Source: Devosia sp. XK-2 (GTDB lineage Bacteria; Pseudomonadota; Alphaproteobacteria; Rhizobiales; Devosiaceae). Taken from it: a stretch of 64,000 nucleotides of DNA. Shown piece by piece: positions 8,389 to 16,813 of this stretch. Made by a program: the position numbers and the translations under genes. How positions within the stretch are numbered: position 1 is the stretch's first letter; every line of letters starts with the position of its first letter. The notes under the pieces were generated by a model. The model searched no databases. It was not told the DNA's origin and worked only from the letters and a program-made list of their open reading frames with translations. The DNA lies in assembly GCF_037113415.1 (NCBI RefSeq), contig NZ_CP146608.1:1012501-1076500 (forward strand), given 5' to 3'.

Positions 8389-10548
8389 TTAGAACGCGCT
8401 GCTGCCGGCAACCGTCGCCTGCGCAGTGTCGTGCATGGGCGCGACAGCCGCTCCGGCCGCTTCCAGCCGCCCAGCCAGATCGAGCAGCTTGCGGGCCGCT
8501 GCCGGCTTGAGGCTGGGTGGGCGTTCGGCGATGTCTTCGACTTCCGCGGGATCGGTATCGGCGACGATGGTCTGAGGGGGCTCGAAATCGACGCCGAAGA
8601 CCGGCTTAATCTCGATATTGGTATGGGCGAACGCCATGAATTTCTGCCAGGCAATAGTGGGCAGGGTGCCGCCGGTGAGATTATTGGTGGGGCGGTAATC
8701 ATCATTACCGAACCAGACCGCGGCAACATAATTGCCGGTAAAGCCGCAAAACCATGCGTCGCGATAGGATGTGGTGGTGCCGGTCTTGCCAAGGGTCGGC
8801 ACACCCTCAATGGCGGCGCGGCGCCCGGTGCCGCCGGTCACGACGGTGCGCATCATCAGGTTCATATTGGCCACGGTCTGCTCGGAGAGAACGCGGACAT
8901 GACCTTCCTCCGGGTCGCGCTCCCAGACCAATTGGTCATTGAGGGTGGTCATGCGCGTGAGGCCATAAGCCTGCGTTTTGTAGCCATGATTGGCAAAGAC
9001 CGCATAGGAGCTGGTCATGTCGATGACCGAGACCGGCGCCACGCCCAGAGCCAGCGAGCGGGTTACTTCGTAATCCTGGCGCAGACCCATGCGGTGGCTG
9101 AGCGCGGCAATAGGTTCGCGACCGGTCTTGATCGAAAGTGTAACCGGGACGGTGTTGATGGAGGCGGCAAAGGCGCTGAGCAAGGTGGTCTGCCCGCGAT
9201 ACGAACGGCCATAATTCTGCGGGCACCAATTACCGATGCAGACCGGCCGGTCGGTAATGGTATCGTTGGGGGTCAGCCCGAGTTGCTCGAAGGCCTCCGC
9301 ATAGACGAAGGGCTTGAAGGAAGAGCCTGGCTGGCGATTGGACACGATGGCACGGTTGAACTGGCTCTTGGCATAGTCAGTGCCTCCAACCATGGCCCGG
9401 ATGGCACCCTGGGTGTCGGTGACGACCATGGCGCCCTGTTCGACACGATATTGCTCGCCCTGTTCACGGATGACCGAGGTGATCGCCTCTTCGGCATAGG
9501 CCTGAAGGGTGGTGTCGATGGTGGTGCGAACGATGAAATTGTTGCCGGGCGCATTGGTGGTTTCGATAATGGCCTTGGCTTCTTCGAAGGCCCAATCGAG
9601 GAAATAGTTCGGCGAGTTGATATCGTTGGTACGGTCGATAGCGGCGGCCGGATGGCGGCGGGCGGCGGTGACCTGACCCTCGGTAAGGAAACCGGCGGCC
9701 ACCAGATTGGTCAGCACCAGATTGGCGCGGCCGCGCGCGGCAGCGAGATCGACATGGGGCGCGTAATTGCCCGGCGCCTTGAACATGCCGGCCAGCATGG
9801 CGGCTTCGGCCAGATTGATGTCCTGCACGCGCTTGCCGAAATAGAATTCGGACGCCGCGGTCACCCCGTAATTGCCGCCGCCCATATAGGCGCGATCGAA
9901 ATAGAGCTTGAGAATTTGGTCCTTGGAATAGTTCCATTCCAGCCAGACCGACAGAAAGGCCTCGACGATCTTGCGCTCGATGGTGCGCTCGGAGGACAGG
10001 AACAGGTTCTTGGCGAGCTGCTGGGTAATCGAGGAACCACCCTGGGTGCTGCGCTCCCCCTGCGCATTGCTAGCCAGGGCGCGCAACGTGCCGACCACAT
10101 CGATGCCGAAATGCTCGTAAAATCGCCTGTCCTCGGTGGCGAGCGTGGCCTTGATCAGGTAATCGGGCATCTGGTCGAGCGCGACGCTGTCGTCGGACCG
10201 GATGCCGCGCCGGCCGATCTCATTACCGAAGCGGTCGAGGAAGACGACGGAATAATCTTCGGCCTTATTGAAGGCGCCGCGGTCGATAATGTCGAAGGCG
10301 GGCAGGGCGAGCGCCGTCATCAGCACACAACCAATGGCGCCAAAGCTCAGCGCATCGGACAGAATTTCGACCAAGAACCGCTTTATGCCCGAAACATGAA
10401 AGCGTGACATGAAATCCTGAAAGCGCGTATAGCCGCGCCCAAGCGCCTGCCAGAATTCGTAGAGTGAGGAATCGAGCCAAGCATCGGCGGCCAGCATGCT
10501 GGCTTTTGGCCTGCGTTTCTTTTCCTTGGTATAGAACGGATCCTGCAC
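8389..10548 (-). CDS. Class A penicillin-binding protein (transglycosylase/transpeptidase)
   Basis: Bifunctional peptidoglycan synthase. With a GTG start at 10548 it has 719 residues: cytosolic N-terminus, one membrane anchor (about 67-88), a GT51 domain with the catalytic glutamate in ATEDRRFYEHFG (about residue 139) and QGGSSITQQLAKNLFLS, then a transpeptidase domain with SSFKPF (about 405-410), SIN and GKTGTT (about 586). The frame is open upstream to an ATG at 10650, but the extra 34 residues look non-coding and cover an inverted repeat, while GGGG precedes the GTG. It polymerises lipid II and cross-links stem peptides in the periplasm. Divergent from the YcgN-like gene. Confidence 0.88.
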   Translation of the reverse strand: MQDPFYTKEKKRRPKASMLAADAWLDSSLYEFWQALGRGYTRFQDFMSRFHVSGIKRFLVEILSDALSFGAIGCVLMTALALPAFDIIDRGAFNKAEDYSVVFLDRFGNEIGRRGIRSDDSVALDQMPDYLIKATLATEDRRFYEHFGIDVVGTLRALASNAQGERSTQGGSSITQQLAKNLFLSSERTIERKIVEAFLSVWLEWNYSKDQILKLYFDRAYMGGGNYGVTAASEFYFGKRVQDINLAEAAMLAGMFKAPGNYAPHVDLAAARGRANLVLTNLVAAGFLTEGQVTAARRHPAAAIDRTNDINSPNYFLDWAFEEAKAIIETTNAPGNNFIVRTTIDTTLQAYAEEAITSVIREQGEQYRVEQGAMVVTDTQGAIRAMVGGTDYAKSQFNRAIVSNRQPGSSFKPFVYAEAFEQLGLTPNDTITDRPVCIGNWCPQNYGRSYRGQTTLLSAFAASINTVPVTLSIKTGREPIAALSHRMGLRQDYEVTRSLALGVAPVSVIDMTSSYAVFANHGYKTQAYGLTRMTTLNDQLVWERDPEEGHVRVLSEQTVANMNLMMRTVVTGGTGRRAAIEGVPTLGKTGTTTSYRDAWFCGFTGNYVAAVWFGNDDYRPTNNLTGGTLPTIAWQKFMAFAHTNIEIKPVFGVDFEPPQTIVADTDPAEVEDIAERPPSLKPAAARKLLDLAGRLEAAGAAVAPMHDTAQATVAGSSAF

Positions 10549-10579
10549 GGTGAACCCCAACGCCCCTCTACGGGGAGGA

Positions 10580-10600
10580 TTGTCCGCAATGGCCGGACAA
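10580..10600. repeat. Short inverted repeat in the divergent PBP/ycgN-like spacer
   Basis: Perfect 7-bp arms, TTGTCCG (10580-10586) and CGGACAA (10594-10600), with a 7-base spacer. It lies 32 bases upstream of the chosen GTG start of the penicillin-binding protein and 83 bases upstream of the YcgN-like gene. It may be an operator or a leader hairpin; nothing else identifies its role. Confidence 0.35.
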
Positions 10601-10682
10601 GGCAACACAATCGCTGGAATATGATTGCATTGCGTTAGCTGCAAGCGCAAACCCGCAACAGCATGAACGGCAAACGGTAAAC

Positions 10683-11138
10683 ATGGCCTTCTGGGAAGAC
10701 AAAACGCTCGAGCAAATGTCCCCTGTCGAATGGGAGGCGCTGTGCGATGGCTGCGGGCGCTGCTGCCTGATCAAGCTCGAAGACGAGGATACCGGCACGC
10801 TCATAACCTCCGATGTGCGCTGCAAGCTGCTCGACGGGGACACCTGTGCCTGCACCAATTATCCCCGCCGCAAGGAAATCGTGCCAGACTGCATTAAGCT
10901 GACGCCACAAAATGTGCGCGAAATTCCCTGGATACCCACCACCTGCGCCTATCGGCGTCTGGCCGAGGGCAAGGGGCTGGCCTGGTGGCATCCGCTGGTG
11001 TCCGGCGACCCGCAGACGGTGGTGGATGTGGGCGTTTCGGTCAAAGGACGGACCTTCCTCGAAACCGAGATCGATCCGGAGGAATGGGAGGAGCATGCCG
11101 TCGTTTGGCCCGAATGGGAGCCGCCGGAAAGTCTTTAG
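10683..11138 (+). CDS. YcgN family cysteine-cluster protein (UPF0260)
   Basis: A 151-residue soluble protein. The N-terminal cysteine cluster is C21, C24, C27, C28 ([19 protein letters not shown]), followed by further cysteines in [17 protein letters not shown] and an ...PDCIKLTP element, the typical pattern of the YcgN/UPF0260 family. The C-terminus is Glu/Trp-rich ([19 protein letters not shown]). The family is widespread in Proteobacteria; it is thought to bind a metal or iron-sulfur centre through the cysteines, but the biochemical role is not established. Divergent from the penicillin-binding protein gene. Confidence 0.85.
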   Translation: MAFWEDKTLEQMSPVEWEALCDGCGRCCLIKLEDEDTGTLITSDVRCKLLDGDTCACTNYPRRKEIVPDCIKLTPQNVREIPWIPTTCAYRRLAEGKGLAWWHPLVSGDPQTVVDVGVSVKGRTFLETEIDPEEWEEHAVVWPEWEPPESL

Positions 11139-11213
11139 CAAGAGATGGTTACCTGCTGTTAACCATAGTTGTGGCCAGATTGGACGACCCGGCAATGGCC
11201 CAGGACAGGCTTG

Positions 11214-11852
11214 ATGAACAGAGTGACCACAAGCGGCAGTGACGGCCTTTGGGCGCGCATTCGCGCGGCGCTGGCCCGTGGCGCCGAGGTGCGCGAGCCA
11301 CCCTATGGACAGGCGGCCATTGCCCGCAATCCGAACAAGAAATCGCGCCTGGCACAGCGCATTGACGAGGAATTGCGGCGCGGCTGGGCCTATTGCGCCG
11401 AGCGCAATGTGTCGCTGTGCGTGCTGGCTCTCGAAATCGACGGCTATGCCGGCTATTTTTCCACCTATGGCCACGAGGCGGTTGAGGAAGGGATCGAAAC
11501 CGTCGAAATGACGCTGGCCAGCCTGCTCCCGCGCGAAACCGATACCTGCCTGCGCAACGGCCAGGCCGGCTTTGTATTGATCCTACCCGACATGCCCGCG
11601 CTGATGGCGCGTGACCTGGCCAGCAAGATTGCCGCCGCGATCCGCCGGCAGGGCGTGCCCAATCGCGAAAGCCATGCCGGCCTTGTGACCCTGAGCACCG
11701 GCATCGCCGTGGTGAACCCGCAGGGCAAGCTGGATCGCGCCGTGCTCAATGCCGCCAATCAGGCCGTCAAGAAGGCCCAGCGACGGGGTCTGGCCCGGCT
11801 GGAAATTGTCGACCTGCGTGGACGCGACGACAAGCGGCGCCAGGCGGCGTAG
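11214..11852 (+). CDS. Degenerate GGDEF-domain protein
   Basis: A 212-residue cytosolic protein from ATG 11214. The fold pattern is that of a diguanylate cyclase domain: LCVLALEIDGYAGYFSTYGHEAVEEGI matches the first strand and helix (normally DIDxFKxxND), and LVTLSTGIAVVNPQGKLDRAVLNAANQAVKKAQRRG matches the C-terminal SIGIA...ADxALYxAK. The catalytic GGDEF loop reads GQAGF (RNGQAGFVLILPD), so it is very unlikely to make c-di-GMP. It could be a nucleotide sensor or a protein partner. An in-frame ATG at 11169 is possible but adds a non-conserved leader. Confidence 0.65.
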   Translation: MNRVTTSGSDGLWARIRAALARGAEVREPPYGQAAIARNPNKKSRLAQRIDEELRRGWAYCAERNVSLCVLALEIDGYAGYFSTYGHEAVEEGIETVEMTLASLLPRETDTCLRNGQAGFVLILPDMPALMARDLASKIAAAIRRQGVPNRESHAGLVTLSTGIAVVNPQGKLDRAVLNAANQAVKKAQRRGLARLEIVDLRGRDDKRRQAA

Positions 11853-12009
11853 CACCGTTTAAACTCGACCTCCCTTCCAAACGCGCTTCGTCGTAGCGAC
11901 GATCCGGTTGCATTGAGGCGCCCGTTTCCCTAAAACGCCCGTCCCCGCGCAGGCGGAGTGCGATTACGTCCCCCCCGGACGGCCTTGTCGCCGCGTCTGA
12001 TTGCCAGAG

Positions 12010-12051
12010 CATGATCCTGACCGAGGGGTGACCTTTCCGGTCCCGGTCATG
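12010..12051. terminator. Imperfect hairpin before the Hsp70 gene, possibly a terminator
   Basis: Arms at 12010-12023 and 12038-12051 pair at 11 of 14 positions and are followed by CTTTTCC. This is weak as an intrinsic terminator for the upstream GGDEF-like gene. The rest of 11853-12082 shows only a small TCGTCG/CGACGA hairpin near 11891 and no gene. Confidence 0.3.
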
Positions 12052-12082
12052 CTTTTCCACGTTTCTTGCGAAGGATGGCACC

Positions 12083-13342
12083 ATGACCCTTTCCTGCGGC
12101 CTCGATTTCGGCACGTCCAATTCCACGCTGGGGCGCATTGCGGCCGATGGCGCCCCGCACCTGCTGCCACTGGAAGGGGAGCAGCTCACCTTGCCCAGCG
12201 TGCTGTTCTTTGGCGCCGAAGACCGAACCATCCATTTCGGGCGCGCGGCGCTGAGCGAGTATATCTCGGGCGCCGATGGGCGCTTGCTTCGCTCGATCAA
12301 GAGTGTTTTGGGCACGAAGTTGTTCGATGACGGCGTCCGTTTGGGCGCCCGTGTCTATCGATTCGATGACATAGTGGGGATTTTCGTCGCCGAGTTGAAG
12401 GCGCGCGGCGAAGCGGCCACTGGCCTGGAACTGGACGCGGTGGTGGTCGGACGGCCAGTGCAGTTTGTCGATGACGACCCGGTCGCCGATGCCGAAGCAC
12501 AGCGCCAGCTTGAACAGGCAGTGCGCCGCCAAGGCTTTGCCCATGTTGAATTCCAGTTCGAACCCATCGCTGCGGCGCTCGATTATGAGCGACAGGTGGA
12601 CAGGGAGCGCATCGCCCTGATCGTCGACCTGGGCGGCGGCACGTCTGACTTCTCGCTGGTCCGGGTGGCGCCGGAACGGGCTGGGCGTGCGGATCGCAGC
12701 GACGACATCCTGGCAACGGCGGGTGTGCATATCGGCGGCACCGATTTCGACCGCCTGCTGGCGATGAGCCGGGTCATGCCGGAACTGGGGCTTGGATCAC
12801 GCACCATTGACGGCAAGCGGCACCTGCCGGTCGCACCCTATGTGGACCTTTCCACATGGCATCGCATCAACCGGCTTTATGACGCCAAGGCGCAGCGCGA
12901 CTTGCGCTCGACCATCCGCGAGGCGCGGGAGGCCGAGAAAGTCGAAACCTTTGTCATGCTGGTGGAGGACCGGCTCGGCCATCGGCTGATCGGTGCGGTG
13001 GAAGACGCCAAGATTGCGCTGTCGGATGGCGACGCGGTGCGGTTCGATTTTGCGGTACGCGACCGCCGGATCGAAACCCTCATGACCGGCGCGCAGCTCG
13101 CCGAGGCTCTGGCCGCCTCAATCGGGCGGCTGGAACAGACTATTGCCCAAACCCTGCGGCTGGCGGGCCTCTCGGCGAAGGAGATCGATAGCCTGATCCT
13201 GACGGGCGGGTCGACCCTGGTGCCGGCGGTTTATGGACGGTTGCGGGCGCTTCTGCCCGAGGCGCAAGTGGTGCGGACCGATGTGCTGGGCAGTGTCGGG
13301 TTGGGCCTCGCCCTTGAGGCCAAACGGATTTTTGGGGCCTAA
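12083..13342 (+). CDS. YegD-type Hsp70 family protein
   Basis: A 419-residue actin-fold ATPase. Phosphate 1 motif GLDFGTSNS is at residues 6-14, phosphate 2 IVDLGGGTSDFS at about 181-192, and the adenosine motif LILTGGSTLVP at about 371. It stops where the substrate-binding domain of DnaK would begin, so it is an ATPase-only Hsp70 like E. coli YegD (450 aa), whose client and function are poorly known. The 230-bp spacer upstream contains an imperfect hairpin close to the start, so expression could be controlled at the leader. No co-chaperone gene is adjacent. Confidence 0.85.
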   Translation: MTLSCGLDFGTSNSTLGRIAADGAPHLLPLEGEQLTLPSVLFFGAEDRTIHFGRAALSEYISGADGRLLRSIKSVLGTKLFDDGVRLGARVYRFDDIVGIFVAELKARGEAATGLELDAVVVGRPVQFVDDDPVADAEAQRQLEQAVRRQGFAHVEFQFEPIAAALDYERQVDRERIALIVDLGGGTSDFSLVRVAPERAGRADRSDDILATAGVHIGGTDFDRLLAMSRVMPELGLGSRTIDGKRHLPVAPYVDLSTWHRINRLYDAKAQRDLRSTIREAREAEKVETFVMLVEDRLGHRLIGAVEDAKIALSDGDAVRFDFAVRDRRIETLMTGAQLAEALAASIGRLEQTIAQTLRLAGLSAKEIDSLILTGGSTLVPAVYGRLRALLPEAQVVRTDVLGSVGLGLALEAKRIFGA

Positions 13343-13421
13343 TGGGGCAGGGGCGCGTGGGCGGGCCGGGCGCAACCAAATCGAGCCATGAGGATTTGCT
13401 CCTCTGGCAAGGGAGAATCCA

Positions 13422-14642
13422 TTGAGCCAGATTGCGTTCAAGTTCCGGCAGATCGCCCAGAGAATGTGGTTTCTGCCCGCGGCATTTTCGCTCGCGGCCG
13501 TGATGACCCTGTTGGTCGCCTTCGGCATGGCCCGCCTGATACCCGATAGCCTGCCCTTCACGCTGTCGTCCGAAGCGGTCGAGTCCATTCTCACGGTTCT
13601 GGCCTCGAGCCTGCTGACCGTGGCGGTATTCGCGCTCTCCACCATTGTCAGTGCGCTATCCAGCGCTTCGTCCCAAACCTCGCCAAGGGCGGTGCCGCTG
13701 ATTGTTGGAGACCGGCGCGCACAGACCTCGATATCGGTCTTTATCGGCGCTTTCCTGTTTTCAGTCGTGGGCATAATCGGGCTGTCGGCCGGTATTTACA
13801 GCGAAGCGGGGCGGCTGCTGCTGTTTGTGGTGACATTGGCGGTGGTCGTGCTGGTGGTGGCAGCGCTGATCCGCTGGATCGGCCAGATGTCGGCCATTGG
13901 CAGGGTTGCCGAGACCGTGAGCCGAGCCGGAGAAGCGGCGGAAAAAGCTTTTCGGACCGTGCCGGGCAAGGGCCTGCTCGGGTGCCGGGAACTGGCGGGC
14001 GAGCCATCGGGGCACCCCGTTTTTTCGCGCAAGACCGGCTATGTGCAGCATATCGATATCGGGCGGCTGCAGGACCATGCCGAGGACAATGACCTATTGA
14101 TCACCATCACTTCGCGGCCCGGCGCCTATGCAGCGCCGGACCGTCCACTGGTTCTGGTGGCAGGATCGGTCGACGAGGCATTGGCGGAGAAGCTGGCGGG
14201 CGCTTTCACCGTGGGTTCGGCACGCACCTTCGACAGCGATCCGCGATTCGGGCTGATCGTGCTTTCCGAAATTGCGGGCAAGGCCCTCTCGCCGGGCTTC
14301 AACGATCCGGGCACGGCTATTGCCGTTGTCAGCACGCTTGTGCGCGTCCTGACCGAGCGGCCCGACGAAGACAGCGAGCTCAAATATGAGCGCGTGCTGG
14401 TTGCCCCGCTCAGTGCCAATGACCTGATGGCCGATGCCTTCCGGCCGATTGCCCGCGACGGCGCGGGCAGTATCGAGGTGATGCTGCGCATGATTGCCGG
14501 GCTAAAGACCCTGGCCCGCTGCCGGCCGGAACTGGAAAGTGCGGCCAAGGGCATGATCAAGGATGCGGTGGAACGGGGCACCGCCGCGATGAGCGCCAAG
14601 AGCGACAAGGCTGCGCTCAAGGCCGCAGGAACGATTGAATAG
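13422..14642 (+). CDS. DUF2254 membrane protein
   Basis: A 406-residue inner-membrane protein. Four hydrophobic segments lie in the first half (about 16-37, 52-75, 103-125, 132-150), followed by a cytosolic domain of about 240 residues with the family's SPGFNDPGTA element (LSPGFNDPGTAIAVVSTL). The start is a TTG at 13422, with GGGAGA six bases before it; no ATG in frame lies near the N-terminus. DUF2254 proteins are common in Hyphomicrobiales and have no assigned function. The gene stands alone directly before the GTA cluster. Confidence 0.8.
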   Translation: MSQIAFKFRQIAQRMWFLPAAFSLAAVMTLLVAFGMARLIPDSLPFTLSSEAVESILTVLASSLLTVAVFALSTIVSALSSASSQTSPRAVPLIVGDRRAQTSISVFIGAFLFSVVGIIGLSAGIYSEAGRLLLFVVTLAVVVLVVAALIRWIGQMSAIGRVAETVSRAGEAAEKAFRTVPGKGLLGCRELAGEPSGHPVFSRKTGYVQHIDIGRLQDHAEDNDLLITITSRPGAYAAPDRPLVLVAGSVDEALAEKLAGAFTVGSARTFDSDPRFGLIVLSEIAGKALSPGFNDPGTAIAVVSTLVRVLTERPDEDSELKYERVLVAPLSANDLMADAFRPIARDGAGSIEVMLRMIAGLKTLARCRPELESAAKGMIKDAVERGTAAMSAKSDKAALKAAGTIE

Positions 14643-14646
14643 GGCC

Positions 14647-14685
14647 AGCCGGGGCCCGCCTCTGCGAGCTTTGTCTTCCCCGGCT
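14647..14685. terminator. Inverted repeat after the DUF2254 gene
   Basis: Perfect 8-bp arms AGCCGGGG (14647-14654) and CCCCGGCT (14678-14685) with a 23-base loop begin four bases after the DUF2254 stop codon. There is no T-run, so it is at best a weak terminator or a transcript-end hairpin. The remaining bases up to the GTA small terminase (14686-14818) hold no recognisable gene and probably contain the GTA promoter. Confidence 0.35.
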
Positions 14686-14818
14686 TCTCAGAAAAGCGAT
14701 GGTGCGGCGTGCTCATCGTTCCAGAACTTATGCAAGATATCCCCGCGTGACGCCGGTCTGGTAGTGTTCAGGCATAGTCGACGAATTGGGTCGATGCGGC
14801 CGCGCTGAAGCGGCCCGG

Positions 14819-15277
14819 ATGAAAGTTCCTGACATGGATGGATATGACCCGGAGCGGAACCGCGCCGGCGACGTCGTGCCCTGGGCTTCGGTCAGGGCGG
14901 ACTATGAGGCGGGCCAGATGACCTGCAACGGCATCGCCCATCGCTACAAGCTGCATCGCGGGCAACTCGATCGGCGCGCGCGAGCCAATAAGTGGGTGCG
15001 GCCGGGCAGTCGCGAGGCGCTGGACCGGCAATTGCTGGTGGGGCGCCTCATGGGGCTGCTCGAGCGGCAGATGGATATGGTGGAGGCGGAAATGGACAAC
15101 GGCAATCGCGCCGAAAGCAAGGTGCTGAGCGACCTGGTGCGCGATCTGGACAAACTGATTGCCCTGGAGCGGGCCGAGGCAAGACCCGCTGGCAGTTCCC
15201 GGAACCCTGGTGAGGCCAGCGAATTGCGCCGCAAGCTTGAAGAGCGCATCAACGCCATTACCAAGGGAATGATCTGA
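14819..15277 (+). CDS. GTA small terminase-like protein (gene 1 position)
   Basis: A 152-residue basic protein. An N-terminal helix-turn-helix-like part (WASVRADYEAGQMTCNGIAHRYKLHRGQLDRRARANKW) resembles the DNA-binding region of small terminases. A coiled-coil-prone helix follows (LVGRLMGLLERQMDMVEAEMDNG...LDKLIALERAEA), fitting oligomerisation. It sits four bases ahead of the large terminase, the place held by the small terminase (orfg1) in Rhodobacter capsulatus GTA. In RcGTA the small terminase has lost specific cos/pac recognition, which allows packaging of random host DNA. Two starts are possible (14819 and 14834); neither has a strong ribosome binding site. Confidence 0.7.
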   Translation: MKVPDMDGYDPERNRAGDVVPWASVRADYEAGQMTCNGIAHRYKLHRGQLDRRARANKWVRPGSREALDRQLLVGRLMGLLERQMDMVEAEMDNGNRAESKVLSDLVRDLDKLIALERAEARPAGSSRNPGEASELRRKLEERINAITKGMI

Positions 15278-15281
15278 CCCA

Positions 15282-16532
15282 ATGGTGACAATGCGGTCTG
15301 TCCTGCTCGATTGGGCAGCGGGCATTGAAGACAGCGAACTATGTGACATCGCCTTTAACTGGCCCGTCTGGGCCATGCCGCATCAATTGCCGCCGGCCGG
15401 GGACTGGACCACCTGGCTGTTGTTGGGTGGGCGCGGCGCCGGCAAGACAAGAGCAGGCGCTGAATGGGTGCGCATGCTGGTCGATCAGGGCATTGGTCCC
15501 ATTGCCCTAGTGGGTGAAACCATGACCGAGGCCGAAGCGGTGATGGTGCGCGGCGAGAGCGGCATATTGAGGGTCTGTCCGCCCGATAACCGGCCCAAAT
15601 TCAGCGGCAATGTGCTGAGCTGGCCCAATGGCGTGGAAGCCCATGTACTGCCGGCCTCGGAGCCTGAACGCTTTCGTGGGCCGCAATTTGCGGCAGCCTG
15701 GTGCGATGAGACCGGCAAATGGAAAAAGGCCGAGGCGGCCTTCGACATGCTGCAATTCGGGCTGCGGCTGGGCACACGGCCCCGCCAATTGGTGACGACC
15801 ACGCCGCGCAGCACCAAGCTGACGAAGCGCCTGATGGCCGACAAGCAGACCGTGATCACCAGCGCCGAGACCAAGGTGAACAAGCACCTGGCGGACGCCT
15901 TTATGGCCGCGGTGGTGGCGCGCTACAAGGATTCCGTGCTGGGCCGGCAGGAACTCGATGGTGAGATGATCGAGGACCGGCCCGATGCCCTTTGGCAGCG
16001 GCGCATGTTCCACCCGCCCGGGGACGCAGCAATGGAGAGGATCGTTGTCGCCGTCGATCCGCCGGTGACGGGTACAGAGCGCTCGGACGCCTGCGGCATT
16101 GTCGTGGCGGGACGGGCAGGCGAAGGCGCCGTGGTGCTGGAAGATGCAACGCTCAGGGGTGTGCGCCCGGACATGTGGGCGGCGCGAGCGGTGGCGGCGT
16201 TTCATGCCCATGAGGCCGATTGCATCGTCGTTGAGGTCAACCAGGGCGGCGATCTGGTGCGGCAGGTGCTGGCACAAGTCGATGGTGCAGTGCCGGTGCG
16301 CACAGTACGGGCCAGTCGCGGTAAATGGGTGCGCGCCGAGCCGGTGGCGGCGCTCTATGCGCGCGGACTGGTGTCCCATGTGTCCGGGCTGACAGCGCTC
16401 GAAGATGAGCTTTGCGCTTTCGGGCCGGACGGGAAAGCCGAAGGGCACTCGCCCGACCGCGTCGATGCGCTCGTTTGGGCGCTGACGGAATTGGTGCTGA
16501 ATGAGACAAGGCCACGGGTCCGCGGCCTCTAG
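15282..16532 (+). CDS. GTA large terminase (gene 2)
   Basis: A 416-residue packaging motor. Walker A GGRGAGKT is at residues 49-56, Walker B with catalytic glutamate in AAWCDETGKW near 138, the coupling motif TTTPRST near 170, and a C-terminal RuvC-like nuclease with IVVAVDPPVTG near 257 and DRVDALVWALTEL near 392. All acidic residues expected for ATPase and nuclease are present, so the enzyme looks intact. It would cut and pump DNA into the capsid through the portal. It follows the small terminase by four bases and is separated from the portal gene by 281 bases that contain a minus-strand small gene. Confidence 0.92.
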   Translation: MVTMRSVLLDWAAGIEDSELCDIAFNWPVWAMPHQLPPAGDWTTWLLLGGRGAGKTRAGAEWVRMLVDQGIGPIALVGETMTEAEAVMVRGESGILRVCPPDNRPKFSGNVLSWPNGVEAHVLPASEPERFRGPQFAAAWCDETGKWKKAEAAFDMLQFGLRLGTRPRQLVTTTPRSTKLTKRLMADKQTVITSAETKVNKHLADAFMAAVVARYKDSVLGRQELDGEMIEDRPDALWQRRMFHPPGDAAMERIVVAVDPPVTGTERSDACGIVVAGRAGEGAVVLEDATLRGVRPDMWAARAVAAFHAHEADCIVVEVNQGGDLVRQVLAQVDGAVPVRTVRASRGKWVRAEPVAALYARGLVSHVSGLTALEDELCAFGPDGKAEGHSPDRVDALVWALTELVLNETRPRVRGL

Positions 16533-16553
16533 CGGGCGATCAGTCGTAACGCG

Positions 16554-16704
16554 CTAACTCAAACGGGCGCATTCGGCACAAAGAGGCTTTCCGCCGGTAC
16601 CCGAACGCCAGTTTTCGGCCTCGATATTGTTGCCCGTATTGCAGTTGGAATTGTTGTGGTGAACATCGGCCTTGACCGAATGCCACGGGGATTTCTTGGC
16701 CATT
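16554..16704 (-). pseudogene. Small Cys/His-rich protein gene with a frameshift, antisense between GTA genes 2 and 3
   Basis: Read on the minus strand, the gene starts with MAKKSPWH from the ATG at 16704 and continues, after a one-base shift at the AAA run 16679-16681, as SVKADVHHNNSNC..., then NTGNNIEAENW... and GGKPLCAECARLS, ending at the TAG 16554-16556. Without the extra base it would be a 49-residue protein. The HHNN-x2-C...GTGGKPLCxxC pattern matches a family of small hypothetical proteins I recall from many proteobacteria, probably a zinc ribbon. AGGTGGTTCCCAA precedes the ATG. As given, the frame from 16704 runs into unrelated sequence, so it is broken or contains a sequencing error. 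Confidence 0.6.
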
Positions 16705-16813
16705 TGGGAACCACCTCATTGGGGATTGCTGGCCCGAAGGCTGAACGATTCTGGGGGATGTCGAAATCCGGACTGCTCCGGAAAGGACTTCTCCGTATCC
16801 GAGGGAACAAAAG

